Shown: positions 1 to 8,044, counted from the first letter of the stretch. The stretch is DNA of 25,377 bases from JAXHTH01 sp034211115 (GCA_034211115.1 JAXHTH010000191.1:1-25377); one strand, 5' to 3'. Made by a program: numbers and translations. The notes: generated by a model from the sequence alone, not told the origin.

Positions 1-26
1 GGGACGGGGGTCGCCGCGGCGGTCGT

Positions 27-740
27 CTACGGCTCGAGGATCGGGGGAAGGAGTTCGCCGGCCTTGCCGGTCAGCTCGAGGTCGGCCAGCGCGCTGGCCC
101 CGCTGGGGTTGGGATTGATGACGATGATCTTCGCCCCGCCCGCGCGGGCCAGGCCGATCAGTCCGGCGGCGGGATAGACCTCCGCCGCGGTCCCCACCAC
201 CAGCATCAGGTCGCAGGCCTGGGAGACGACCTCCGCCTCCTGCCACACGTCCAGAGGCAGCATCTCGCCAAACCAGACGACGTCCGGCCTGAGCATCGCC
301 CCGCACCGGGGGCACGCCCGCAGCGGCGGGGGATCGGCCAGCTCCACCGCCTCCCGGTGGCCGCACTCGGCCTGGCAGCGATCGACGGCGAGCGTGCCGT
401 GCAACTGAAGCACGCGTTCAGCACCGGCGCGATGAAGCAGATCGTCGATGTTCTGGGTGACGTTGACGATGTCGGGTCGCGCGGCCAGCGCGCGATGGGC
501 GGGGTTGGGATGGACCCCGGTGATGTTGCGCCGCCGGTCGTTGTACCAGTCGTAGACGAGCTGCGGATCGGCCATGAACCCCTCGGCGGTGGCCAGCTTC
601 TGCGGGTCGTACTCCACCCAGAATCCCTGCGTGTCCTTGTCGCGGAAGGTGGGCACGCCGGACTCGGCGCTGAGGCCGGCGCCGGAGAAGGCGACGATCT
701 GCTCGGCATTCCGGACAAGCTCGCGGGCGGCGTCGATCAT
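27..740 (-). CDS. cobB: Sir2-family NAD-dependent protein deacylase (class III, CobB-like)
   Basis: This is a complete 237-residue sirtuin, the usual size for bacterial CobB-type enzymes. These enzymes use NAD+ to remove acyl groups from lysines in the cytoplasm. Visible motifs, in order, are the NAD-binding GAGLSAESGVPTFRD (about 20-34), TQNIDD (about 95-100) and the catalytic LHG with His114. A structural zinc site follows (Cys122, Cys126, Cys143, Cys146), then a Rossmann-type VVGTAAEVYPAAG segment near 181-193. Tyr66 and Arg69 in WYNDRRR fit the Y-x-x-R pattern of class III sirtuins, so activity on succinyl- or malonyl-lysine as well as acetyl-lysine is inferred. The start ATG overlaps the stop codon of the upstream lipoprotein gene by four bases (ATGA at 737-740), which implies co-transcription and translational coupling. 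The family call is very secure; the acyl preference is an inference. Confidence 0.95.
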   Translation of the reverse strand: MIDAARELVRNAEQIVAFSGAGLSAESGVPTFRDKDTQGFWVEYDPQKLATAEGFMADPQLVYDWYNDRRRNITGVHPNPAHRALAARPDIVNVTQNIDDLLHRAGAERVLQLHGTLAVDRCQAECGHREAVELADPPPLRACPRCGAMLRPDVVWFGEMLPLDVWQEAEVVSQACDLMLVVGTAAEVYPAAGLIGLARAGGAKIIVINPNPSGASALADLELTGKAGELLPPILEP

Positions 741-2875
741 GGGGCCGGCTCGCCCTCCTCTTCCACGGTGGCGGGGGGCGGCAGCGACGCCGTGGCCGCC
801 TCGAACGCCTCCTTGAACGGCGTATCGTCCACCAGCCGGGCGGCGAAGCGACGGGCGATCTCATCCCGCAGCGCCAGCGCCAGATCTTCTTCACGCTCAT
901 CCAGGCTGATGAGCACGTCCAGCCACGCCTGTCCGTCCTCCCGGATCTGTCCCGCCGCGTCGTAGTGGCCGGAGCGCAGGGCCGCCTGGAACTTGATGTC
1001 CGAGAGGGCCGGCGAGGTGCCGCCGTTGCCCAGCTCGTCCAGCAGCTCGAAGGCCTGTGGCGCCCGACCCTGCTCGATCAGGAGCGGGCCCAGTCGGACC
1101 AGCAGGGCCTGGCGCTGCTCGAGGTCCAGCCCTTCCGGCGGACGCTCGACCGCCTGGCGAAGGATCGATATACGCAGCGAGGGATCGGCATACTCGACGG
1201 AGGCCAGCAGCTCGTCGGCCTCCAGCAGGCGGGCAGGATCGAGACGGCTGCTAAGCGCGCGCACCGCTTCCGCCCATGATTCGCCCAGCTCCGGCGGCGG
1301 CTGGAGCTCGATGAGCCTCTGCATCGCCTCCAGCTCCGCCGGACCTTCCGCAAGCGAGCGCAGGGCCCACGGATAGACCGTCTCGTCATCGGCGTGCGCA
1401 AGCAGCGGCTCGGTTCGGCCTCGGGCGCAGAGTCCCTCGGCGATCGCCGCGCGGGAAGCGGGATCGTCACCGTCGAGCATCGCGATCATCGAGGGGAGGG
1501 CGTCTTCGTCGGCGAGGTACGCCGCCAGACGACCGATCTGCGGGCCGGAATGCCGCATCAACGCGTCCTGCACGGCCACGCGGACGGTGGCCAGCGCGTC
1601 CTCGGGAAGGTCGGCGGTTCGCAGAAGCGTCCACAGCGCCTCGGCCGCCGCCGCGCTCAGTTGTGCATCGTTGAGATGGACGAGGATCGACGGCAGCGCT
1701 TCGGGCGTCGTCCGGTTCCCCAGGTGGCCCAGGTATGCCCTGATCACCGCCCGATCGCGTTCCTCGGCAAGACGCCGGGCGATCAGCGCGGGCAGATCCG
1801 GTTGATCCAGCTCGTAGAGAAGCTGCGCCGCCCGCGCCCGCAGCGCGGGAACGGCGTCATCCAGCCGCGAAAGGATCTTCTCCCGCACGGGAGGTGGGAT
1901 CTGGACGCTGTCGCGAAGGAGCCGTCCGACACGATCGAGGGCGAACTGGCGAACCGAGGGCAACTCGTCATCCAGATCCTCGGGCAGGCGCTGGAGCTGT
2001 TCGGGAAGCGGCAGGGCCAGGTACAGCTCGCGCAGCAGTTTGACGTACCGATCGACGAGATCATCGCGGAGGGTCTCCAGCTCCGCGGAGCGTTCCTGGT
2101 ACTGCCGGACGACCTCCAGCGTCCACTGCTCGCGTGACAGCCGCCGGGCCTGTCGCCACCACGCCCGCCACTGCTCGTAGTCGTCGCCGAGATCGGCGGG
2201 TGCGAGCCGGCGAAGGCTGTCAAGCGCGGCGGAGCGGATCATCGGATCCTCCTCCCGCGCCGGATCGGCCAGCTCCATGAGCCGATCGACGCTCTCGCGG
2301 GTCGAGAAGGACGCGAGGGCCCGGATCGGCCCCAGCCGCTGGGCGATGGGCAGTTCCCGATCCAGCGCGAGGCCGGCCACCTGCTCCCAGGCCGCCCCCT
2401 CGTAGCGCGCCACCACGAGCGAAAGCTGCTCCAGCGTGTCCTCCGGCGCGACGCGGAGGGCCTGGATGGCCGCGTCGCGAACGCCGGGCGCCGGCTCGCC
2501 GGCGGTGTCGAGGGCCTCGATGACGGGCCACATCAGGGACGATTCGCCGCTGCCCAGGGCCTCCTCGAGGATCGCCTGGGCCTCGGGCAGGTTCATTCGG
2601 AGCAGGCGGCGGGCCGCTTCGCTTCGCGTGGCCCGATCGTTGGCCGGGTTCTCGAGGATCGAGGCGTGATATTGCAGGTCCTCGGCCTGCTTTTCCGAGA
2701 GCGACGGCGGCGGCGAGCCCTCCGTGGCCTGCCCCGCCTCCGGCTCGGGCGGATCCTGGACCTCGGCCGGGATCGCCGCGCAGGCCGTCGACAGCAGCAT
2801 CAGCCCGCCGAGGAAGGCCGCGTGTACCGATCGGGTCCACGGAGTTGCACGGGTTGGGCGTTCGGGGCTGGACAT
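737..2875 (-). CDS. HEAT-repeat lipoprotein, unknown function
   Basis: This 712-residue protein has an N-terminal lipoprotein-type signal: charged residues, a hydrophobic stretch near 18-30, then STAC with the candidate lipidated Cys32. An acidic, Pro/Glu-rich linker (about 35-60) follows, and then many degenerate alpha-helical repeats of the HEAT/Armadillo kind (for example segments ending in AAEALWTLL and RAAIAEGL). HEAT solenoids usually serve as protein-binding scaffolds; no enzyme motif is visible. The chosen start ATG (2873-2875) directly precedes the signal peptide. Longer in-frame starts would run into the divergent TPR gene and add a non-signal leader. It is the first gene of a two-gene unit with the sirtuin, overlapping it by four bases. 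It probably sits at a membrane facing the periplasm. The partner is unknown. Confidence 0.82.
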   Translation of the reverse strand: MSSPERPTRATPWTRSVHAAFLGGLMLLSTACAAIPAEVQDPPEPEAGQATEGSPPPSLSEKQAEDLQYHASILENPANDRATRSEAARRLLRMNLPEAQAILEEALGSGESSLMWPVIEALDTAGEPAPGVRDAAIQALRVAPEDTLEQLSLVVARYEGAAWEQVAGLALDRELPIAQRLGPIRALASFSTRESVDRLMELADPAREEDPMIRSAALDSLRRLAPADLGDDYEQWRAWWRQARRLSREQWTLEVVRQYQERSAELETLRDDLVDRYVKLLRELYLALPLPEQLQRLPEDLDDELPSVRQFALDRVGRLLRDSVQIPPPVREKILSRLDDAVPALRARAAQLLYELDQPDLPALIARRLAEERDRAVIRAYLGHLGNRTTPEALPSILVHLNDAQLSAAAAEALWTLLRTADLPEDALATVRVAVQDALMRHSGPQIGRLAAYLADEDALPSMIAMLDGDDPASRAAIAEGLCARGRTEPLLAHADDETVYPWALRSLAEGPAELEAMQRLIELQPPPELGESWAEAVRALSSRLDPARLLEADELLASVEYADPSLRISILRQAVERPPEGLDLEQRQALLVRLGPLLIEQGRAPQAFELLDELGNGGTSPALSDIKFQAALRSGHYDAAGQIREDGQAWLDVLISLDEREEDLALALRDEIARRFAARLVDDTPFKEAFEAATASLPPPATVEEEGEPAP

Positions 2876-2890
2876 GGCGCGGCGGGTGGC

Positions 2891-2900
2891 TACATAATAA
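2891..2900. promoter_or_regulatory. AT-rich divergent -10 region shared by two promoters
   Basis: The 10-base sequence TACATAATAA is an isolated AT island in a very GC-rich 100-bp divergent intergenic region (2876-2975). Read rightward, CATAAT (2893-2898) matches TATAAT at five of six bases. Read leftward, TATTAT (2899 to 2894) also matches at five of six. The leftward copy lies about 18 bases upstream of the lipoprotein start and the rightward copy about 77 bases upstream of the TPR gene start. No convincing -35 boxes were seen. Overlapping -10 boxes would make firing in the two directions mutually exclusive; this is an inference. Confidence 0.45.
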
Positions 2901-2975
2901 GTCCTCTGCGGCGTGGTTTCGGCTTCGGTTCGCCGAAACTGCCGACGAATTTCGCCCGGGTGGGAGTCGCGTTCG

Positions 2976-4334
2976 ATGAGCGATTGGCTCGACGCCGAAA
3001 CACACGCCGACCGCGCGCAGGAGATGTACGAGCGGGGTCGATGGGCCGAGGCGGAATCCGAGTTGCGCAAGGCGCTGTCGCTCAACCCCGATCAGCCCGA
3101 GTGGCACTACAACCTCGGCCTGACCCTCGAGGCCTCCGGCCGTGATCTGGAGGCGCTGAGCAGCTACGAGCGTGCGGTGGAGCTCATGCCCGATCAGAGC
3201 GAGCCCCTCATCGCCGCCGGCGTGGTCTGCAATCGTCTCCAGCGCCCCGGACACGCCATCGGGTGGCTCGACCAGGCCCTGGCCATTTCCCCCCGAAACG
3301 AAGCGGCCTACACGCACAAGATCAGCGCCCTCATCCGGCTGTCGGATCACGACGAGGCGGAGGCGACGTTCTACCTGGCCCAGCATGCGCTGGAAGAACC
3401 CTCCCCGCATTGCCTGGCCGCCATCGCCGAGAGCCTCATCGAGCGCGAACTCTGGGCGCGGGCGGGCTGGTGTCTGCGCGAAGCGCTGCGGCTGGAGCCG
3501 CACATGCCGCGGCTGCGGGCGCGTCTTGCAGCCGTGCTCGCCGCCACCGGGAAGCCGCAGCGCGCCCTGCAGATGTATCTGCGCGACTTGCGCGACGATC
3601 CGGGCAACATCGACACGCTTCTGGATTACGGCGACCTGCTCATCGACCTGGGGCGCCTGCCGGAGGCGGCGGAGAAGTTCCGCCGGGTCCTCGAGCTGGA
3701 ACCGGCCAACGTTGATGCACACGAGCGGCTGGGGCAGATCGCCATGGCCGGGGGCCGATACGAGCAGGCGCATCTCGAGTTCGAGCTGGTGCTCAAGCTC
3801 GATCCGCAGTTTCCGCTGATCCGTCTGGCCGCGAGCGAGGCGATGCTGAGGCGGGGTCGCGTCGCCGCCGCCCGGCGCTGCCTGCGCGATGAGCTGGATG
3901 CCTGGGCCCAGGACGACGGCGACACCCCCGCCCGCACGGGCGAAGAGCTGGAGCGGTGCGGCGATCTGCTGCTGGAGGCGGGTATGCCCGCCGACGCGGC
4001 CGGCATCTTCCAGCGCGCCGTCGATGAGCAGGGGGAGACCGCGGGTCTGTTGCGCCGCCTCGCCGTCGCCCGCTTCCGCGCCGGCGACACCGATCGCGGC
4101 GTGGCCGTCAGCCGCCGCGTCCTCCGCCGCGACCCCAAGTGCATCGCGTCGATTCACAATCTCGCGCTCGCGGCCCTGCACGCAGGCCAGTTGCGCGTCG
4201 CCGCCGGCTGGATCGCGCGCGGCCTGCGCATCGATCGGCATGATGACGGCCTGCGCAGACTCCGCATGCAGCTCTGGCTGGCGTGGACGCGATGGTGGTT
4301 GCGCAAGGTCGTCGGCCGCATCCGGCGCCGCTGA
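2976..4334 (+). CDS. Tetratricopeptide-repeat protein
   Basis: This 452-residue protein is built almost entirely of TPR units. Clear examples are AEAESELRKALSLNPDQPEW, AEKFRRVLELEPANVDAHER and AHLEFELVLKLDPQFPLIR. About ten 34-residue units can be traced, and the protein ends in a Trp-rich, very basic tail (WTRWWLRKVVGRIRRR). TPR arrays are protein-protein interaction scaffolds. There is no signal peptide or catalytic domain, so a cytoplasmic or membrane-peripheral scaffold is likely. The basic, aromatic C terminus could touch a membrane. The start at 2976 is chosen because GGGAG (2962-2966) lies nine bases upstream and the residues after it enter the first repeat. The in-frame start at 2913 adds an unlikely Arg-rich leader and has no ribosome site. 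It is transcribed divergently from the HEAT lipoprotein gene. Confidence 0.85.
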   Translation: MSDWLDAETHADRAQEMYERGRWAEAESELRKALSLNPDQPEWHYNLGLTLEASGRDLEALSSYERAVELMPDQSEPLIAAGVVCNRLQRPGHAIGWLDQALAISPRNEAAYTHKISALIRLSDHDEAEATFYLAQHALEEPSPHCLAAIAESLIERELWARAGWCLREALRLEPHMPRLRARLAAVLAATGKPQRALQMYLRDLRDDPGNIDTLLDYGDLLIDLGRLPEAAEKFRRVLELEPANVDAHERLGQIAMAGGRYEQAHLEFELVLKLDPQFPLIRLAASEAMLRRGRVAAARRCLRDELDAWAQDDGDTPARTGEELERCGDLLLEAGMPADAAGIFQRAVDEQGETAGLLRRLAVARFRAGDTDRGVAVSRRVLRRDPKCIASIHNLALAALHAGQLRVAAGWIARGLRIDRHDDGLRRLRMQLWLAWTRWWLRKVVGRIRRR

Positions 4335-4480
4335 ACCATCACCCGCGACCAGCCTGCATCCAGCCGGTCCAACAGCATCGAACCCGCGCGTCGCGGCCGG
4401 TTCTCCCGCGCGCAACAGCAATCGGCGCGGATGCGTGGCGCGCCGTCACACGACTGAAACCGGTTTCCGCGGGCGCCGAC

Positions 4481-4720
4481 TCAGAGGGTGGCGCTGGTGT
4501 AGGGGAGCAGCGCCATGTATCGGGCGCGCTTGATCGCGCGGGCGATCATGCGCTGTTCGCGGGCGGTAACCCCGAGACGCTTGCGCGAGTAGATCTTCCC
4601 GTTGGGAGTCATCAGCCGTCGCAATTCATCGGAGGCCTTGTACTCCACGTAATCCCGGCCGCGATTGTCTTTTTTCATGAAGCCGGGTCGGTTGGCGGTG
4701 GCGCGGGTGAACTGGGCCAT
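4481..4720 (-). CDS. rpsR: 30S ribosomal protein S18
   Basis: This 79-residue basic protein matches S18 in length and sequence. It contains the conserved core YKASDELRRLMTPNGKI, then SRKRLGVTAREQRMIARAIK and the RARYMALLPYT ending. S18 binds S6 and 16S rRNA in the platform of the 30S subunit. The start at 4720 gives MAQFTRAT and is preceded by GGAG about ten bases upstream; longer in-frame starts have no S18 similarity. In many bacteria rpsR sits between rpsF/ssb and rplI. Here it stands alone, convergent with the TPR gene and separated by a 353-bp gap from the next gene. That suggests a dedicated promoter and raises the question of how its dose is matched to S6. Confidence 0.95.
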   Translation of the reverse strand: MAQFTRATANRPGFMKKDNRGRDYVEYKASDELRRLMTPNGKIYSRKRLGVTAREQRMIARAIKRARYMALLPYTSATL

Positions 4721-4796
4721 GGAGGGGGATCTCCGTGTCGTCGTGGATGCTGCGGGGCAGCAGCCCCCGCCGAAGGACGGGAGCGGCGAACCCCCA

Positions 4797-4824
4797 AGCA
4801 TACCCACCGGCGGCGGCGGGGCAA
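4797..4824 (-). promoter_or_regulatory. Candidate rpsR promoter
   Basis: Read leftward, TTGCCC (4824-4819) and TATGCT (4802-4797) are separated by 16 bases. This is an acceptable sigma-70-type pair with four of six matches in each box, about 75 bases upstream of the rpsR start. The predicted leader would contain a small hairpin with GCGGGG/CCCCGC arms just upstream of the ribosome site. Assignment is by eye only. Confidence 0.35.
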
Positions 4825-4996
4825 GTCGGCGACCGCCGTCCCCCGACCCGGCGGGAGGGAAGCGCGCTTTTTGGGCATCTCAGCGGGATTGCCGCATCCG
4901 CGCCGGGTCCGACGCGAAGGACAGGACGGTGACTTGCGTTTGTCGCCTTGCTTCCTCCCGATTTGACTGCCGATCCGGATGCGGCGCGAGGTCGCC

Positions 4997-5033
4997 CCGC
5001 CGACGCGCTCCCGGGTCGGCGGTTCTTTTTTTT
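4997..5033 (+). terminator. Intrinsic terminator upstream of the C26 hydrolase gene (possible attenuator)
   Basis: A perfect eight-pair stem has arms CCGCCGAC (4997-5004) and GTCGGCGG (5015-5022) with a ten-base loop. It is followed by TTCTTTTTTTT (5023-5033), by far the longest T tract in the window. It lies only 40 bases before the hydrolase start codon and over 650 bases after the previous plus-strand gene. It fits either transcription attenuation in a leader or the end of a short noncoding RNA. Confidence 0.7.
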
Positions 5034-5073
5034 GGCCTCCCCGTTTGCACCCCGGCGCGGGGGCGGGTCCGAT

Positions 5074-5748
5074 ATGAGGGTCATGATCGCCCGCCGCCCC
5101 TGCATCGGGATCACGCCCGACCTCGAGAAGGACGCGTATCGTGTCAGCCGGCCGTATGCCGATCTCGTTGCCCGCGCGGGCGGCACGCCGCTGATCCTCC
5201 CCTGCCGGCCGGAATCAATCGACGCCTATCTCGAGACCTGCGCCGGCTTCCTCTTCAGCGGGGGCGACGATCCGGATATGCGCCGGTGGAACCTGCCGCT
5301 GCACCCGCAGGCCAGGCCGATCGATCCCCGGCGCCAGGCCTTCGAACTGGACCTGCTGGCGGCGCTGGACGCGGAACCGGAGCGCCCGGTGCTGGGTGTC
5401 TGCCTGGGCATGCAACTGATGGCCCTGCACGCGGGGGGAGCGCTGGAGCAGTATCTGCCCGACGCGCTGCCCACCGCCGGCGATCACTGGGGGCGTAAGA
5501 TGCACGCGGTGAACGGCGAACTCGGCGACGGCATCGTGCACAGCCACCACCGGCAGGCGATCATCGATCCCGGCCGGTTGCGCATCGTCGCCCGCGCGCC
5601 GGACGGGGTGATCGAGGCCGTCGCGGCCCCGGATCGGGCGTGCTATCTCGGCGTGCAGTGGCATCCGGAGCGGACGGAGGATGCCGCGCTGGGCTACGAG
5701 CTGATTCGCCGGCTTGTCGCGGCCGCGGGGGATCGATCGCCGCGATGA
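5074..5748 (+). CDS. Class-I glutamine amidotransferase-like hydrolase (peptidase C26, PuuD-type)
   Basis: This 224-residue cytoplasmic hydrolase belongs to the gamma-glutamyl-gamma-aminobutyrate hydrolase/peptidase C26 group, which cleaves gamma-glutamyl bonds. Visible features are the N-terminal PCIGITPDL strand, the GFLFSGGDDPD loop near 58-67, the nucleophile elbow GVCLGMQ with Cys110, and the VQWHPE motif with His197 and Glu199. These complete the Cys-His-Glu triad. The family usually runs to about 230-260 residues, so it is slightly short but intact. The start at 5074 is chosen because it directly precedes the first conserved strand; 5083 is an in-frame alternative, and neither has a strong ribosome site. 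Its stop overlaps the ATG of the next gene by four bases (5745-5748). The true substrate (gamma-glutamyl-GABA, a folate polyglutamate or a peptide) cannot be told from sequence. Confidence 0.88.
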   Translation: MRVMIARRPCIGITPDLEKDAYRVSRPYADLVARAGGTPLILPCRPESIDAYLETCAGFLFSGGDDPDMRRWNLPLHPQARPIDPRRQAFELDLLAALDAEPERPVLGVCLGMQLMALHAGGALEQYLPDALPTAGDHWGRKMHAVNGELGDGIVHSHHRQAIIDPGRLRIVARAPDGVIEAVAAPDRACYLGVQWHPERTEDAALGYELIRRLVAAAGDRSPR

Positions 5749-7955
5749 GAAGGATGCCCGCCTACGGTGTGCTGGTCGGATTCATCCTGCCGTTTCTCGC
5801 GCTGACCGGCGCGGCGGCCGGCGGCGACGGATCGTTGCCGCGCGACGGGACGCCCGAAGCGCGGGCAAGCCGCTGGGGGGAGTTTCCCGCCCTCGGCCTC
5901 GTCCGCATCGACGAGCCGCCGATCATCGACGGCGTGCCCGACGAGCCCGTCTGGCGCGACGCGCCGATCATCGACGACTTCCGACAGGTCGAACCCGTCG
6001 AAGGAGGCGCGCCGAGCCAGCGCACAGAAGTCCGGCTGCTGTATGACCACACGCACCTGTACGTCTCGTTCCGCTGCCTGGATGGCGAACCGGACCGGAT
6101 TGTGGTGACGGAGATGAAGCGCGACGGCTCGCTCGGCTCCGATGATTTCATCCGCTTCATCATCGGCCCGTTCTTCGACCGGCGCAACGGATACCTGTTC
6201 GAGATGAACGCGCTGGGGGCGCGCGGCGACGGGCTCGTGGAAGACAACGACGATGTCCGCCGCGACTGGGACGGCATCTGGACCGGCCGGGCATCGATCG
6301 ACGAAACCGGCTGGGCGGTCGAGGCGGCCATCCCGTTCGAGACCCTCTCGTTCAACCCGAATACGACGCGCTGGAGCTTCAATGCGATGCGGTTCATCCG
6401 CCGCCGCAACGAGACGCTGCGCTGGGCTTCGCCCTCGCGCGATCGGAGTTTCATCGCCCTCGCCGACGCCGGCGTGCTGGAGGGGATCGACGGGATCGAG
6501 CGCGGCGTGGGTCTGGACATCGAACCGTACGTCGTCTCGACGCTGAAGCGCGATCACGAGTCCGACCGGGACGGCTTTGACTTCGACGCCGGGCTCGATG
6601 TGTTCTATCGCTTCACGCCTTCCCTGACCCTGGCCCTCACGCTCAACACCGACTTCGCGGAGACGGAGGTCGATGAGCGGCGGGTGAACCTGACGCGGTT
6701 TCCGCTGTTTTTCCCCGAAAAGCGGGACTTTTTCCTGCAGGACGCCGGAATCTTCGACTTTGGCGGGATTCGGCGCAACCCCCTTCCCTTCTTCTCGAGG
6801 CGCATCGGGCTGGGGCCGTCGGGGGAGACGCGGGACATCCTCGCCGGGGCCAAGCTCACCGGCCGCGTGGGCGATCTGAACCTGGGCCTGCTCGACGTGC
6901 AGATGAAGCACGACGAGGAGCTGGGCGACAAGAACCTCCTCGTCGCCCGCGCCGCCGTCAACGTCCTGCAGCAGTCCACCGTCGGGGCGATCTTCACGAA
7001 CGGCGACCCGCGGACGGACGGCGACAACTGGCTCGCCGGACTCGATTTCAACTACCGCACGAGCCGCTTCGCCGGCGACAAGACCGTCACCGGCCACCTG
7101 TGGGGACTCACCGCCGACTCGACCGGCGTCGACCACGACCAGTCCGCCTGGGGGATCAAGCTCAGCTACCCCAACGATCGCATCCGATGGGGCTGGGGAT
7201 ACTCGCAGATCGACGAGAACTTCAACGCCGCCCTCGGCTTCGTCCCGCGCCGCGGCATCCGCGAGCACTTCGCCAACTGGCGCTACCGATGGCGGCCGGA
7301 GAGCAGCCTGATCCGCACGATCGATTCCGGCGTCTCCGGCACGCTCATCACCGATCTGGACGACGAGGTCGAGAGCCGCCGCCTGACCTTCGAGCTGATC
7401 GACATCGCCACCGAGGCGGGCGACCGGGCCGGCATTGATTTCACCCGTCAGCGCGAGGTGCTCGCCGAACCCTTCGAGATCAGCGAAGGCGTCATCCTCC
7501 CCGTCGGCGATTACCGCTTCGACCGCTACGGCATCAATCTCCGATCCAGTCGCGGGCGGCCGGTGAGCGTGAACTTCGGCTTGTCGGGCGGGACGTTCTA
7601 CAGCGGCACGCGGCGGGACTATTCGGCCGGCCTCGAGTGGCGGGTTTCGCCCCATCTCTTCCTCGGCGCCGAGTACCAGATGAACGATGTCAAGCTCGAT
7701 GAGGGCGACTTCATCTCGCGCATCATCCGCGGCCGCGCCAACGTCCAGTTCACGCCCGACCTGGCGTGGACGAACTTCATCCAGTACGACAACCGCTCCG
7801 AGTCGGTGGGGATCAACAGCCGCGTGCGATGGATCGTCAAACCCGGCAGCGAGGTCTACTTCGTCCTCAACCAGGCGATCGACCGGGACGACAGCAGCTT
7901 CCGCGTCCGGCGGACGGAGCTGACCACCAAGGCGGGCTGGACGCTGCGGTTCTGA
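5745..7955 (+). CDS. CBM9-like / DUF5916 outer-membrane beta-barrel protein
   Basis: This 736-residue exported protein has a signal peptide (about 1-26, hydrophobic core GVLVGFILPFLAL, cleavage near GAAAG). A carbohydrate-binding family 9-like domain (about 45-230) follows, containing PPIIDGVPDEPVW and YDHTHLYVSFRC. The rest (about 240-736) is DUF5916-type: it carries the hallmark FFPEKRDFF near residue 320, then many alternating beta strands, and ends in a terminal Phe (GWTLRF), a common sorting signal of outer-membrane barrels. The family is found in Bacteroidota, Gemmatimonadota and planctomycetes and is thought to handle carbohydrates or envelope material, but its biochemical role is not established. 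The start ATG overlaps the stop of the C26 hydrolase gene (ATGA), so the two are probably translated as a unit. A cytoplasmic hydrolase coupled to an outer-membrane protein is an uncommon pairing. Confidence 0.85.
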   Translation: MRRMPAYGVLVGFILPFLALTGAAAGGDGSLPRDGTPEARASRWGEFPALGLVRIDEPPIIDGVPDEPVWRDAPIIDDFRQVEPVEGGAPSQRTEVRLLYDHTHLYVSFRCLDGEPDRIVVTEMKRDGSLGSDDFIRFIIGPFFDRRNGYLFEMNALGARGDGLVEDNDDVRRDWDGIWTGRASIDETGWAVEAAIPFETLSFNPNTTRWSFNAMRFIRRRNETLRWASPSRDRSFIALADAGVLEGIDGIERGVGLDIEPYVVSTLKRDHESDRDGFDFDAGLDVFYRFTPSLTLALTLNTDFAETEVDERRVNLTRFPLFFPEKRDFFLQDAGIFDFGGIRRNPLPFFSRRIGLGPSGETRDILAGAKLTGRVGDLNLGLLDVQMKHDEELGDKNLLVARAAVNVLQQSTVGAIFTNGDPRTDGDNWLAGLDFNYRTSRFAGDKTVTGHLWGLTADSTGVDHDQSAWGIKLSYPNDRIRWGWGYSQIDENFNAALGFVPRRGIREHFANWRYRWRPESSLIRTIDSGVSGTLITDLDDEVESRRLTFELIDIATEAGDRAGIDFTRQREVLAEPFEISEGVILPVGDYRFDRYGINLRSSRGRPVSVNFGLSGGTFYSGTRRDYSAGLEWRVSPHLFLGAEYQMNDVKLDEGDFISRIIRGRANVQFTPDLAWTNFIQYDNRSESVGINSRVRWIVKPGSEVYFVLNQAIDRDDSSFRVRRTELTTKAGWTLRF

Positions 7956-7995
7956 GATGTCCGCCCGCCGCCGCGCCTGGGCGATCGAACCGCCG

Positions 7996-8001
7996 TATAG
8001 T
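7996..8001 (+). promoter_or_regulatory. Candidate -10 box of the pgk promoter
   Basis: TATAGT matches five of six bases of the sigma-70 -10 consensus in a 40-base GC-rich gap after the DUF5916 gene, 43 bases before the pgk start. No TTGACA-like -35 sits at 16-18 bases upstream. GGGAG (8031-8035) is the pgk ribosome site, nine bases before ATG 8045. Confidence 0.45.
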
Positions 8002-8044
8002 CTGCGAGCCCGGGGTGTATATGACGAGATGGGAGCTGTCAGCG

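Larger units (their letters stand above)
4721..5073. other. 353-bp intergenic region between rpsR and the C26 hydrolase gene
   Basis: No credible protein gene was found here in any frame; the open frames are GC-driven shadows. The left part holds the candidate rpsR promoter and leader (minus strand). The right part holds a plus-strand intrinsic terminator (4997-5033) with no plus-strand gene between it and the TPR gene ending at 4334. The intervening 160 bases or so could therefore be a leader RNA of the hydrolase gene or a small RNA. I could not match them to a known riboswitch, 6S, SRP or tmRNA consensus. Confidence 0.5.

Noticed and set aside
2220..4421. Long reverse-strand open frame opposite the TPR gene
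   Set aside because: It overlaps both the TPR gene and the HEAT lipoprotein in another frame and shows no domain or plausible start.
4456..4467. GAAACCGGTTTC palindrome between the convergent TPR and rpsR genes as a bidirectional terminator
   Set aside because: It has no loop and no T tract on either strand; a 12-base palindrome may be chance.
4940..4975. AGGAAGC-like sequence on the minus strand as a possible SRP RNA core
   Set aside because: The GGAAGGAAGCAGCC-type core and its paired arm are not present.
5694..7655. Long reverse-strand open frame (653 codons) opposite the DUF5916 gene
   Set aside because: It is a GC-driven antisense shadow. The forward frame has a signal peptide, CBM9 and barrel motifs, while the reverse translation is Val/Ala/Arg/Gly-biased with no domain.
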